From the NCBI GenBank assembly GCA_030615805.1, contig JAUWYN010000017.1:1-17046 (forward strand): a DNA stretch of 17,046 nt. Direction: 5' to 3'. A program made the position numbers and the translations under genes. Below, piece by piece: positions 1 through 6,607 of this stretch. The notes beneath the pieces are model-generated. The model was not told the DNA's origin, ran no database searches, and saw only the letters and a program-made list of their open reading frames with translations. Every line of letters starts with the position of its first letter. The stretch's first letter is position 1. The stretch is from Hadesarchaea archaeon. Its GTDB lineage: Archaea; Hadarchaeota; Hadarchaeia; Hadarchaeales; Hadarchaeaceae.

Positions 1-2
1 CC

Positions 3-893
3 ACAAGCTCAGCATGCCCGAGATTCCCGAGATATAGTGCAGACCTTTCAGCTTTCAAGAGCTTCTGTTATGTCGATTTGCAGTTGAAGGGACCAACAAC
101 TGAACAACATGTTTCCCACATTCAGCGATTTCTAAGCCACATAGACAAGGAGCCTCAAGATGTAACCTACGAGGATATACAGGGCTTCTTATCCGAGCTT
201 CAGACCAATCCAGAGAAAATATTAACAAGGGAAGTTGGGACCATTGCTCCGAGAACCTACGCAAACTGGGTCAAGAGTTTTAGACGGTTTTTCCGAGATT
301 TCTTACACAGGGGGGAATTGGTTGAGAGTTTCAAGTTCCCCACAGTGGACTTCCAGTTCAATCCCATACCGACCAAAGAGGAGTTACAACGAGCTTATTC
401 GGTGTTAAAGCAGAGGGTGGAAAGAGCAGTATTCTTGATGTATGCTACGACATCTCTTAGACGTAATACCCTGCTAAATCTCAAAGTAGCTGACGTGAAT
501 CCCACAACCAGATGTGTTATGCCTGATAACAACGGCTCCAGAACCAAAAAGGTCAACTACACATTTTACAACGATGAAACCCAGAAGGTTCTCGATGAGT
601 ATCTAGCTACTAGGGGGACCTTAAGCCCTGAATCTAAACTCTTCGACTATTCGGGGGACAAACTACAAGCGATGTTCGTCAAAATCAAGAGGAAGACGCA
701 GTTACACCTGAGCCCAAAACGGTTACGACAATGGTTCTGCAGTGAGATGGCTTCTAAAGGGATATCCGACTCCTACATCGACTTCTTTGCTGGTAGGACA
801 CCCAAATCAGTGTTGGCAAGGCACTACCTCGACTATAGCCCTCAGAAACTGAAGCAGATTTACGACCAAGCAAACCTTCGGGTGCTGGAATAA
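3..893 (+). CDS. SSV-type archaeal tyrosine integrase, 5' end outside window
   Basis: Site-specific recombinase that would integrate or excise a virus or plasmid. The frame is open to the left window edge; the first in-window start is TTG at 78, but about 25 codons upstream read on without a stop, so the true N-terminus is probably outside. Counting from codon 78, the N-terminal ~95 residues look like a SAM-like core-binding domain. The catalytic domain shows R128 (TTSLRRN), K214 and R217 (SPKRLRQ), R240 (AGRTPKS) and a Tyr at 250 or 253 (HYLDYS). The K/R variant of the usual HxxR/H residues matches what is known of SSV1-like integrases. SSV-type integrase genes are often split by integration, so the missing 5' part could lie beyond an att site; this cannot be decided here. 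A hairpin plus T-run follows the stop. Confidence 0.85.
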   Translation, partial: TSSACPRFPRYSADLSAFKSFCYVDLQLKGPTTEQHVSHIQRFLSHIDKEPQDVTYEDIQGFLSELQTNPEKILTREVGTIAPRTYANWVKSFRRFFRDFLHRGELVESFKFPTVDFQFNPIPTKEELQRAYSVLKQRVERAVFLMYATTSLRRNTLLNLKVADVNPTTRCVMPDNNGSRTKKVNYTFYNDETQKVLDEYLATRGTLSPESKLFDYSGDKLQAMFVKIKRKTQLHLSPKRLRQWFCSEMASKGISDSYIDFFAGRTPKSVLARHYLDYSPQKLKQIYDQANLRVLE

Positions 894-948
894 CGCCATC
901 TAGCACCCATTTTTCCCTTTTTCGAAGGTCTAGAGAATGTAATATTAG

Positions 949-974
949 CCAATATTTCTCAAATATGGGTTTTT
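949..974 (+). terminator. Hairpin plus T-run downstream of the integrase
   Basis: CC(A)ATATTT and AAATATGG pair around a CTC loop, about 8 bp with one bulged A, and are followed directly by TTTTT. This is terminator-like and lies 56 bases after the integrase stop. Another T-rich stretch (909-922) lies closer to the stop and could also serve. Confidence 0.45.
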
Positions 975-984
975 ATGTTTCTGA

Positions 985-1107
985 GACTATAATACTAGTG
1001 AACGTGTTCGAGGGGAAGAGGGTGTTTGTTAAACACTCTTTTTCGTTAAACCTCTTCCTCTCCTCATGCCCCAATGGGGTTGGGGGGGTGAAGGAAGGCG
1101 TGAGGAA
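985..1107 (+). promoter_or_regulatory. Structured leader of the nuclease-like gene
   Basis: A TATA-like CTATAAT near 987-993 precedes a dense set of structures. A 12-bp arm pair (1010-1021 with 1051-1062, one G-T pair) encloses a GTGTTT/AAACAC hairpin (1022-1027 with 1031-1036). The motif GTTAAAC occurs twice (1028-1034 and about 1045-1051). A CCCC-AAT-GGGG hairpin (1069-1079) and a run of seven G (1082-1088) then lead to the ATG at 1108. The position suggests an RNA leader that could control translation. Function is inferred only. Confidence 0.45.
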
Positions 1108-1737
1108 ATGGTAAATAACGATAATTTGGCAAAAGGGCTCGAAGGCGAAAGGATAACATCTGATGCTCTAAGTAGATTAGGTGTATCCCATTCGTCTCAT
1201 TCACTGTCAAGCATCGAGGCATACTCTAAAACACAGCAAGGGGTAGGCCCTGACCTGTGGTCCAATGAGTTCGAGATGGAAGTCAAGCACTTCTTCACAT
1301 CAAGACTTACAGCTCAGTCTCACTTTGATGCATTGGTTAAGACTCGGTGGTTAGCTGCTGTTTTACACCTTTTGGTCCAGATAGGTGGATTCACCAAGAA
1401 GGAGTTTTACAACATCTGTAACCGAGAAAATGTTACCTTCATCTATGTCGAAGAGGCCAAATATCTGTTATCTAAGCTAAGGTACTACCTTACGAAGCTA
1501 GGCATCATAAAAGAAGAGCCTATCCCACGCAGTACTGGTGGTGGTAGGGATTATATTACTCATTCAGGAACCATCCTCTCACCTCCCAGTATCCCCCCCT
1601 CATCAGCTCCCAACGTACCCATAGTTGCCCCAGTTACCACAGAAGGGCTTGTTTTTTGTAAGCCTCCCCCTGTAATTCAGCTTAATCAGCCCTCTCATCC
1701 TGCTTCCCAAAGTTTGAACTCTATCGGAGCTGATTAA
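1108..1737 (+). CDS. PD-(D/E)xK nuclease-like protein
   Basis: A 209-residue protein counted from the ATG at 1108. That start is preferred over an upstream one at 1066 because the upstream residues are low-complexity Gly/Trp and a GTGAGG precedes 1108. The N-terminal 65 residues carry a pattern typical of PD-(D/E)xK or Holliday-resolvase-like nucleases: a helix with KGLEGE (E12/E14), then GPDL (D49), then EMEVK (E58, K60). The middle is mixed helical; the last ~60 residues are rich in Pro and Ser and probably disordered. The stop is one base before the ATG of the next small gene, so the two are probably translationally coupled. It could be a restriction, repair or element-processing enzyme. 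The fold assignment is by motif only. Confidence 0.55.
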   Translation: MVNNDNLAKGLEGERITSDALSRLGVSHSSHSLSSIEAYSKTQQGVGPDLWSNEFEMEVKHFFTSRLTAQSHFDALVKTRWLAAVLHLLVQIGGFTKKEFYNICNRENVTFIYVEEAKYLLSKLRYYLTKLGIIKEEPIPRSTGGGRDYITHSGTILSPPSIPPSSAPNVPIVAPVTTEGLVFCKPPPVIQLNQPSHPASQSLNSIGAD

Positions 1738-1738
1738 A

Positions 1739-1915
1739 ATGTGCAGAGTCTGTGATAGCCCTAACCTTCGATACTATAGAAATCGACATACATGGAAAAA
1801 GAAGAGAATGAAAGATGGACGTATATATCGAAGCCTGTGGGCGATGTCTAGAAAGTACGATGAATACATCACAGCCAAAGAGTTTAGAACACACTTCGAA
1901 CAGCATGAGTCGTAA
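1739..1915 (+). CDS. Small basic CxxC protein (58 aa), coupled to the nuclease-like gene
   Basis: An open frame starting one base after the stop of the nuclease-like gene, which favours translation by reinitiation. The product begins MCRVCDSP, a possible half metal-binding knuckle, and is followed by a strongly basic, aromatic stretch (RYYRNRHTWKKKR). It is Arg/Lys/Tyr-rich, has no membrane segment, and could bind nucleic acid. I do not recognise a family. Because it is short, its reality rests on the tight spacing, the motif at the very start and the absence of any better frame here. Confidence 0.5.
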   Translation: MCRVCDSPNLRYYRNRHTWKKKRMKDGRIYRSLWAMSRKYDEYITAKEFRTHFEQHES

Positions 1916-2288
1916 GATGATGTTAAGACAAAGCCGTAATGACCAAAAACACCGTAGTTAACCAAAGAAGCCAGAGATAGCCTACGATGAATAAGATATG
2001 TATGTGCCTAACGACTGAGAATCGTATGAGATATAACCTCTCTCCAAGTACGTTGTAAAGAGAGAGACAGTATCAGAGACAGCCGAGACTAGCCATCTTT
2101 GTTGGATAAAAAGGATTATCCAGAGAGTATCAACCCTTAATCTGTGAAATTGTAAAATGTATTCGTAAAACCCTAGAAGTGATGTCATCTCAGAGTCGTT
2201 AAGTTCTACGGATGTCTAGCCTATCAAACAACGAGCCGATATATGTTGGATTTTTATTGATGACATAAAGACATAATTAGAGGGTGTT
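1916..2288. other. 373-base stretch without a convincing gene
   Basis: No credible coding frame is seen; the open frames on both strands are short, compositionally odd and lack ribosome binding sites. The stretch has two hairpins: CTCTCT/AGAGAG (about 2039-2065) and a perfect 7-bp TGGATAA/TTATCCA around AAAGGA (2103-2122). An AT-rich segment (2240-2280) just before the next gene may hold its promoter. A decayed gene or a small RNA is possible. Confidence 0.4.
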
Positions 2289-2936
2289 GTGGTGGGTAAA
2301 AAAACAGATGCCCTGCTCATTATCGCATGTCTTGTTGGTGGTATTTTCTCACTAATAAGCGGTCTTAATTATCTTCATAGTGGAGACAAAGAGAATGGTC
2401 TTGCGTATCTTGGAATAGGTTTAGCTTTTCTTTTGGCGGATTATATGACAGTTCGCTCAGTCGTAACAGATGACAAACTTGATAAAATCTTGAGACAACT
2501 TGAAGAACTCAAGTCGGAAAAGAGAAAGCATAAAAATAAAAACAGCGGAGAAGGGACACCATTGAAGCAGTCACTTGGCGCCCGACTAAAACACAAGATA
2601 GCTAATTTATTTAGAAGACGACCTAAGTGGAAACCAAAGCAAAAGTTGGACATAAAAGATTCCCCATATTTAGTGGCAGAATATCATGTTTCAAAAGATG
2701 CATCTTATATTATGCTTTCTTTGGTCATATCATTGGGTGCAATTGTTGTTGCAAGTTTTGTGGCGTTTATGGTATATGGACCAACTTGGTTAAAGGATAT
2801 TAGCGTTTTCGGCATAATTGGGATTATACTCTTTCTATCCGCTTTTGACTACTTCAGGAGCAAGGCATCAAAAATAGCAAAAGTGCTTGAAATTGAAGAA
2901 CGTTTGAAAAAGTATGGAATAGAGACGGAAGAATAA
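2289..2936 (+). CDS. Membrane protein of unknown function, about 215 aa
   Basis: Two hydrophobic segments near the N-terminus (about residues 8-28 and 36-56) are followed by a charged segment (about 58-80, KLDKILRQLEELKSEKRK) with coiled-coil character. A very basic stretch (about 100-120, LFRRRPKWKPKQK) comes next, then two more membrane segments (about 140-165 and 172-190) and a charged tail. Tandem GTG codons at 2289 and 2292 are both possible starts; AGAGGGTG just upstream is better spaced for 2292. I do not recognise the family. The layout (hairpin membrane pair, cytoplasmic basic linker, second pair) fits an element-encoded membrane protein. Confidence 0.65.
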   Translation: MVGKKTDALLIIACLVGGIFSLISGLNYLHSGDKENGLAYLGIGLAFLLADYMTVRSVVTDDKLDKILRQLEELKSEKRKHKNKNSGEGTPLKQSLGARLKHKIANLFRRRPKWKPKQKLDIKDSPYLVAEYHVSKDASYIMLSLVISLGAIVVASFVAFMVYGPTWLKDISVFGIIGIILFLSAFDYFRSKASKIAKVLEIEERLKKYGIETEE

Positions 2937-2989
2937 TATGGATTAAACCTATACCGTAAGTGGAGCATAAGCCGTATTGATGAAGGAAG

Positions 2990-3271
2990 ATGAGAAAAGA
3001 CACCAAGAAGTTAGTAGATAGGATTAAGGCGTTAGAGATAGGCAAGAGCATTAAAGTAAAGGGCAAGTCTCAGAACGCAGTAGTATTGAACGTCGAGGCT
3101 TATCAGCTAGGCAACAAGTACGCAACCAAAGAGGCAGTGATACCAAGCACAAGCCAGTTCAGTGTCAAAGATATGAAAGACCATGTGCGAGTAACCAGAA
3201 AAGAAGATAAGCTAGAGTTTACTGAGAAGCCAGAATGCGTATTACCCACTGAGGCTCAAGCCAAGGGATGA
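2990..3271 (+). CDS. Small lysine-rich protein of unknown function (93 aa)
   Basis: A soluble, charged protein beginning MRKDTKKLVDRIKALEIG, with alternating hydrophobic and Lys-rich stretches that suggest a small beta-rich fold (KSIKVKGKSQNAVVLNVEAY). AAGGAAG directly precedes the ATG. Its stop overlaps the start of the next gene (ATGATG at 3268), so the two are probably one transcription and translation unit. No catalytic motif is seen. Confidence 0.6.
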   Translation: MRKDTKKLVDRIKALEIGKSIKVKGKSQNAVVLNVEAYQLGNKYATKEAVIPSTSQFSVKDMKDHVRVTRKEDKLEFTEKPECVLPTEAQAKG

Positions 3272-3567
3272 TGCAGATGGAGAAAGCGAGGCTAGAGGAG
3301 GCTAGAAAGGCTACCAAAGCGGTGAAGCAGTTGGCGGTGGTTAGTATCGTGGTAGGAGTTTTCTTCATTGTGATTTGTGCTTTCGTCTGGGGCACAGTAA
3401 TGACCATGGAAGCGACTTTACCGATGGGGGGAGAAGTTGCAGCATTAGTAGAAATGGCGAAACTTGTAGCGCTTTTACCGGGACTCTTTGGGTTCATCTT
3501 TCTCTTGAATGGCGGAGTCATATGGTATCATGTCGCCAAGATTGAAGGAACCCTGAGGGAGTTATAG
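3268..3567 (+). CDS. Small two-helix membrane protein (99 aa)
   Basis: An N-terminal charged helix (MEKARLEEARKATKAVKQ) leads into a membrane segment (about residues 23-46). A short loop and a second membrane segment (about 66-88) follow, then a charged tail. Three in-frame ATGs (3268, 3271, 3277) are possible starts; AAGGG at 3263-3267 best suits 3277. The start overlaps the stop of the preceding Lys-rich gene, implying coupling. The family is unknown. A holin-like or signalling role cannot be separated from the sequence alone. Confidence 0.6.
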   Translation: MMQMEKARLEEARKATKAVKQLAVVSIVVGVFFIVICAFVWGTVMTMEATLPMGGEVAALVEMAKLVALLPGLFGFIFLLNGGVIWYHVAKIEGTLREL

Positions 3568-3592
3568 AGGATGTTTATCTGGAAAGGGAAAA

Positions 3593-4414
3593 ATGAAGGC
3601 AATTAGACCAAGTGGAACTGGATTTGGATACTGCATCAATTGCTATGTTGGTTGTGCTCATGGCTGTAAGTACTGTTATGCTAGAACCGCTTCCCCTCCG
3701 AGAAAGAAATACCAGGACTGGATTAACCCTAAGCCTAGACATAAAATTGTTGAATGGCTCAAAGAAGATGTATCAAACCCAAGAAATGCCCCTGAAATAA
3801 GTAAGATTAGAGACATCTTTGTTGGTTCAGTTTGTGATGCTTATCAACCTCTAGAGCTTCAACATGGCATTACAAGAGAAGTCGTTAAAATTTTAATATA
3901 AAACAACATTCCCTTTACTGTTTTAACCAAGAATGCCAATGTCTTGAGAGACATCGATTTGTTCAAGAGCTATGAGAAATGCAGAGTTGGCTTCTCCATA
4001 ATGACCTTAGATGAGGGATATAAACAAACACTAGAACCCTATTCATCCTCAATTGAAGAAAGATGTAAAGCTTTAGAGACATTGAAAAAGGAAGGAATCT
4101 CAACTTACTGTTCAATAGAACCTATCATGCCTGAGAAGGAAAGTAATCCATTTGAAATCATAAAGAGGCTTAGTCCCTTTGTGGATTTATTTGAATTAGG
4201 GAAGTGGTCTCCTTACATCAAGAAAGGAGTATCTGAGAATTACAGCGAGGATTATTACATCAATCTCTTTAAACAATTGATTCCCTTTTGCCAAGATATG
4301 AAAGTTCACTATTGCATAGCAAGTCATTCGGAAGAACTTCTCAAAGAACATGGAATAAGGTTCATTTCACACCAGCTTGTAACAGATAGACCATATCCTA
4401 TAGAATCTTCCTAA
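3593..4414 (+). pseudogene. Radical SAM protein (SPL/Rv2578c-like) interrupted by an in-frame TAA
   Basis: The first 102 codons carry the radical SAM cluster motif CxxxCxxC (C21, C25, C28 in GCAHGCKYCYAR) as found in spore-photoproduct-lyase-like proteins. An ochre codon lies at 3899-3901. The same frame then continues with NNIPFTVLTKNANVLRDIDL, normal for this family, to a stop at 4412-4414. Without the TAA the protein would be 273 residues, near the usual family length. One base change (for example AAA to TAA) explains the break; no frameshift is needed. It may be a recent pseudogene, a sequencing error or a readthrough case. The ATG at 3593 follows GGAAAGGG. Confidence 0.75.
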
Positions 4415-4462
4415 AGCTCCAAGTTTCCATAGTAAAAAATCTCCATTGTAGTCCGTATAAAC

Positions 4463-4479
4463 CTTTGATTTACTCAAAG
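4463..4479 (+). repeat. Small inverted repeat upstream of the Ig-like anchor gene
   Basis: CTTTGA and TCAAAG flank TTTAC. It is followed by GAGGTGTTAAAATGGG and a seven-codon-or-shorter frame, which resembles a translation start without a gene behind it. It could be a weak terminator for the radical SAM gene or a remnant. Confidence 0.3.
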
Positions 4480-4583
4480 AGGTGTTAAAATGGGCAAAAA
4501 AAATGATTGACTCGGTTACAATATAAGAACAATATCTTTTAATCAGGATGTCTGCATAGTGTAAACAGAGATAAGGTGATTAT

Positions 4584-5075
4584 TTGACATGCGAAATTTC
4601 AGTTGAACCAATAATCAAAACAAGAGCAAAACCCCTCTTGAGGTTTTTTAAAACCAAAAAATTTTTCGTCGGAGAAGACTATGAGGTCACATTACAAATA
4701 AGGAATACTGGTAGTACAAATTTTCCGGGTGGCAAAGGACAGTTTATAATAAAATTCTCCACTGACCAAGGTTGGGTTATCCCACTTGACAATAATGCAG
4801 AACTCAAAGAACTCAAAGCAGGTGATGAGAGAAAATTTGGCCCATATACTCCTGGCGCGATGGCAGAAGGTTGTGTTATGTGCACTGGCAGTATAATAGC
4901 CAATGATGGAACTCCCGTAAAATTATTTGATAAAAATGGAAATGAGCGGTCTCCAGGGACAGGCTCGTTTGAAGAGTTTTTTGTAGAAAAGCGTGCGGAT
5001 ATTCATGCCAAAATCGGCATATATGTCAGTTTAGCGATTGGCACACTCGCGTTTTTCATTTCAATACTGAAATAA
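4584..5075 (+). CDS. C-terminally membrane-anchored Ig-like domain protein (163 aa)
   Basis: Residues ~5-135 look like a beta-sandwich of the CARDB/Ig-like kind: FFVGEDYEVTLQIRNTGSTN, a spaced KAGDERKFGPYTP, and a strand-turn pattern. A single membrane helix (about 142-161) ends the protein, giving a tail-anchored topology. There is no N-terminal signal peptide, so the sandwich may be cytoplasmic. The start is TTG at 4584, 3 bases after GGTGAT and the only possible start after an in-frame TAA at 4572. A TATA-like TCTTTTAAT lies near 4535-4543. Exact function is unknown. Confidence 0.65.
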   Translation: MTCEISVEPIIKTRAKPLLRFFKTKKFFVGEDYEVTLQIRNTGSTNFPGGKGQFIIKFSTDQGWVIPLDNNAELKELKAGDERKFGPYTPGAMAEGCVMCTGSIIANDGTPVKLFDKNGNERSPGTGSFEEFFVEKRADIHAKIGIYVSLAIGTLAFFISILK

Positions 5076-5091
5076 TGACTTGGGGTAGGCC

Positions 5092-5158
5092 GGGCTTGCT
5101 AACAAGTTCCGTCTGCTCCTAAAGTCGGGGGTGGAACGGGACTTTATTAGCAAAGCCC
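5092..5158 (+). repeat. Long imperfect inverted repeat between convergent genes
   Basis: Arms 5092-5112 and 5136-5158 pair over about 20 bp: GGGCTT/AAGCCC, GCTAA/TTAGC and AAGTTCCGT/ACGGGACTT, with a few bulged bases and one G-T pair. The loop is 23 bases (5113-5135). It lies 17 bases after the stop of the Ig-like anchor gene and 154 bases from the 3' end of the opposing recombinase. It could be a bidirectional terminator, a small RNA or a recombination-related site. Confidence 0.6.
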
Positions 5159-5312
5159 CTAAAAGTTACCACTTTTTAAGGAAATAGGCTGGGCCACTTC
5201 ATAATATCGATGTAATACCTATTGTAGCCCCGTCTCTCTTAGTAATAACAACCACTCTCGAAGGTGTTGTACTAGCCGTATAGACAGTCAACCGTAGAGC
5301 AGTGCTGCCTGC

Positions 5313-6521
5313 CTATGCCTTCTTAGTCGGATACCGTTCGACTAAGGCTTTCTCGTGATTAAGGACCATCTTCACTTGCCAGCCTTTGTCTATGTATTTT
5401 TGTATGTCATCTACGGTAACGACCTTCTGCTCTGGCTTTGACTGTTCGCCTAGAATCTTTGTAAACTCAGCAAACTGGTCTGGAGTGCCTTCGTTGATAT
5501 CGTTTAAGCCAGCTGCTCGTAATGCCTCTGCTATCTTCTCGTTTGTTATGTTCGGATTGGCTGCTTTTATCGAGTCAATTACTGCTTGTCGTCTCATCTG
5601 CTCCATGCCAGTAGCCCTAAAGAACGTTAGATTTACTTCTGCAAGTCGTTTAAACTCTTTACCCGCTCTGTCCGGGTCTTGGCGTAGATAGCTCTTATCG
5701 AGGTAGCCTGTATGCCCCATGATTGAATGTGTCAAACTGTCGTCAAGTCCGCAATTGCTTCTAAAGAATTTCCTAGTCGAATGTATGTGTATCAAATATC
5801 TGCCACTGTCGCTATCTCTATCAGTTATCCTTGCCTTTTGACAGGCTAGTACCAATGTCTCTCTGGCTGCATCTGCCGTCATAGGAAATACTTTATCGGT
5901 GTCGTCGTAGGCTAATCTACCGCCACGTTGTTTCTTGCCTTTACGCCATCCCAAGTAGTTCAATAGAGCTTCTTTAGCTTCCTGAGTAAGAAAGACTATT
6001 CTGTCGCTGCCTTTGCCTTTGGTGTAACTAGGCCGTATGTGAACCTTTGGCGGGTCAGCATCTAACTCTAGGTCTGATAGCTTAATCTGCAATGTTTCGC
6101 CTATTCTAGCCCCAGTCGATAGCAGAGTCATGAACAATGCCCTGCCTTGAGTATTCATCTCCAGCAATATCTTATGCCACTCGTCTTTCGTCCCTGACCT
6201 ATCGGCTGTCACAGGTCTGGCTGAGTCTAGCTTACGTCGCCTAAACTTAGACCATTCAGCCTTTGGTATTTCTAAGCCGTAATCTTCGCCAAATGTTTTC
6301 AATGTGCTTAGCCTGAGGCTTACTGTCTTCGGAGAGGCATCAGCTAGTTTAGTCGACCAATAGCCTTTCAAATCTTTAAAGAAATCCAATGGCTTAACGG
6401 CTTTGATGTAGATGCCCAAGTCTTTACCAAGGTATTTCTCGAAGTTGGTAAGTGCTACTCCATAGGCATATCTGGTCGATTGGCTGGTGAAGTTCCTTAG
6501 CCATTCTTCCTTGATGTTCAT
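5313..6521 (-). CDS. XerC-like tyrosine recombinase/integrase
   Basis: A full-length 402-residue recombinase. The core-binding domain is at about residues 5-95 (STRYAYGVALTNFEKYLG) and the catalytic domain at about 110-290. It has the complete set R139 (STGARIGET), K168/K170 (SYTKGKGS), H247 and R250 (HSTRKFF), H270 (MGHTG) and Y278 (DKSYLR). A C-terminal extension (about 300-402) has a helical part and a segment, DDIQKYIDKGWQVKMVL, like the tail seen in integrases of archaeal elements. The ATG at 6521 is preceded by AAAGGATGG. It sits at the junction between the AT-rich accessory block and the core-like genes, so it is probably the integrase of this element. It is unrelated in detail to the SSV-type integrase at the left end. 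Confidence 0.9.
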   Translation of the reverse strand: MNIKEEWLRNFTSQSTRYAYGVALTNFEKYLGKDLGIYIKAVKPLDFFKDLKGYWSTKLADASPKTVSLRLSTLKTFGEDYGLEIPKAEWSKFRRRKLDSARPVTADRSGTKDEWHKILLEMNTQGRALFMTLLSTGARIGETLQIKLSDLELDADPPKVHIRPSYTKGKGSDRIVFLTQEAKEALLNYLGWRKGKKQRGGRLAYDDTDKVFPMTADAARETLVLACQKARITDRDSDSGRYLIHIHSTRKFFRSNCGLDDSLTHSIMGHTGYLDKSYLRQDPDRAGKEFKRLAEVNLTFFRATGMEQMRRQAVIDSIKAANPNITNEKIAEALRAAGLNDINEGTPDQFAEFTKILGEQSKPEQKVVTVDDIQKYIDKGWQVKMVLNHEKALVERYPTKKA

Positions 6522-6543
6522 TCTTTTCCATCCTTTTTGGTTC

Positions 6544-6580
6544 TATACGTATGTTATGGTACATCGTATATATAATTATA
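6544..6580 (-). promoter_or_regulatory. Promoter and candidate operator of the recombinase gene
   Basis: An AT-only stretch, TATATATAATTATA (6567-6580), lies 46-59 bases before the start codon and fits an archaeal TATA box. It overlaps an inverted repeat: TATACGTATGT (6544-6554) against TACATCGTATA (6560-6570), a 10-bp match with one missing base, spaced by TATGG. A repeat across TATA box and likely start site is where a repressor would bind; this last point is inference. Confidence 0.45.
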
Positions 6581-6607
6581 CCGATAAACAACACCTCTTA
6601 ACTTTGA

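Noticed and set aside
1721..2188. Minus-strand open frames over the small-gene and gene-free stretch
   Set aside because: They are short, rich in Phe, Ser and Cys, overlap each other and lack ribosome binding sites; the plus-strand CxxC frame is the better reading for 1739-1915.
3268..3310. Short tandem GGCTAGA repeats
   Set aside because: They are within coding sequence for an Ala/Arg/Glu-rich helix and are explained by codon use.
3899..3901. Pyrrolysine or selenocysteine recoding in the radical SAM gene
   Set aside because: The codon is TAA, not TAG or TGA, so neither known recoding applies.
1..6607. CRISPR array or cas genes
   Set aside because: No regularly spaced direct repeats and no Cas-like proteins were seen.
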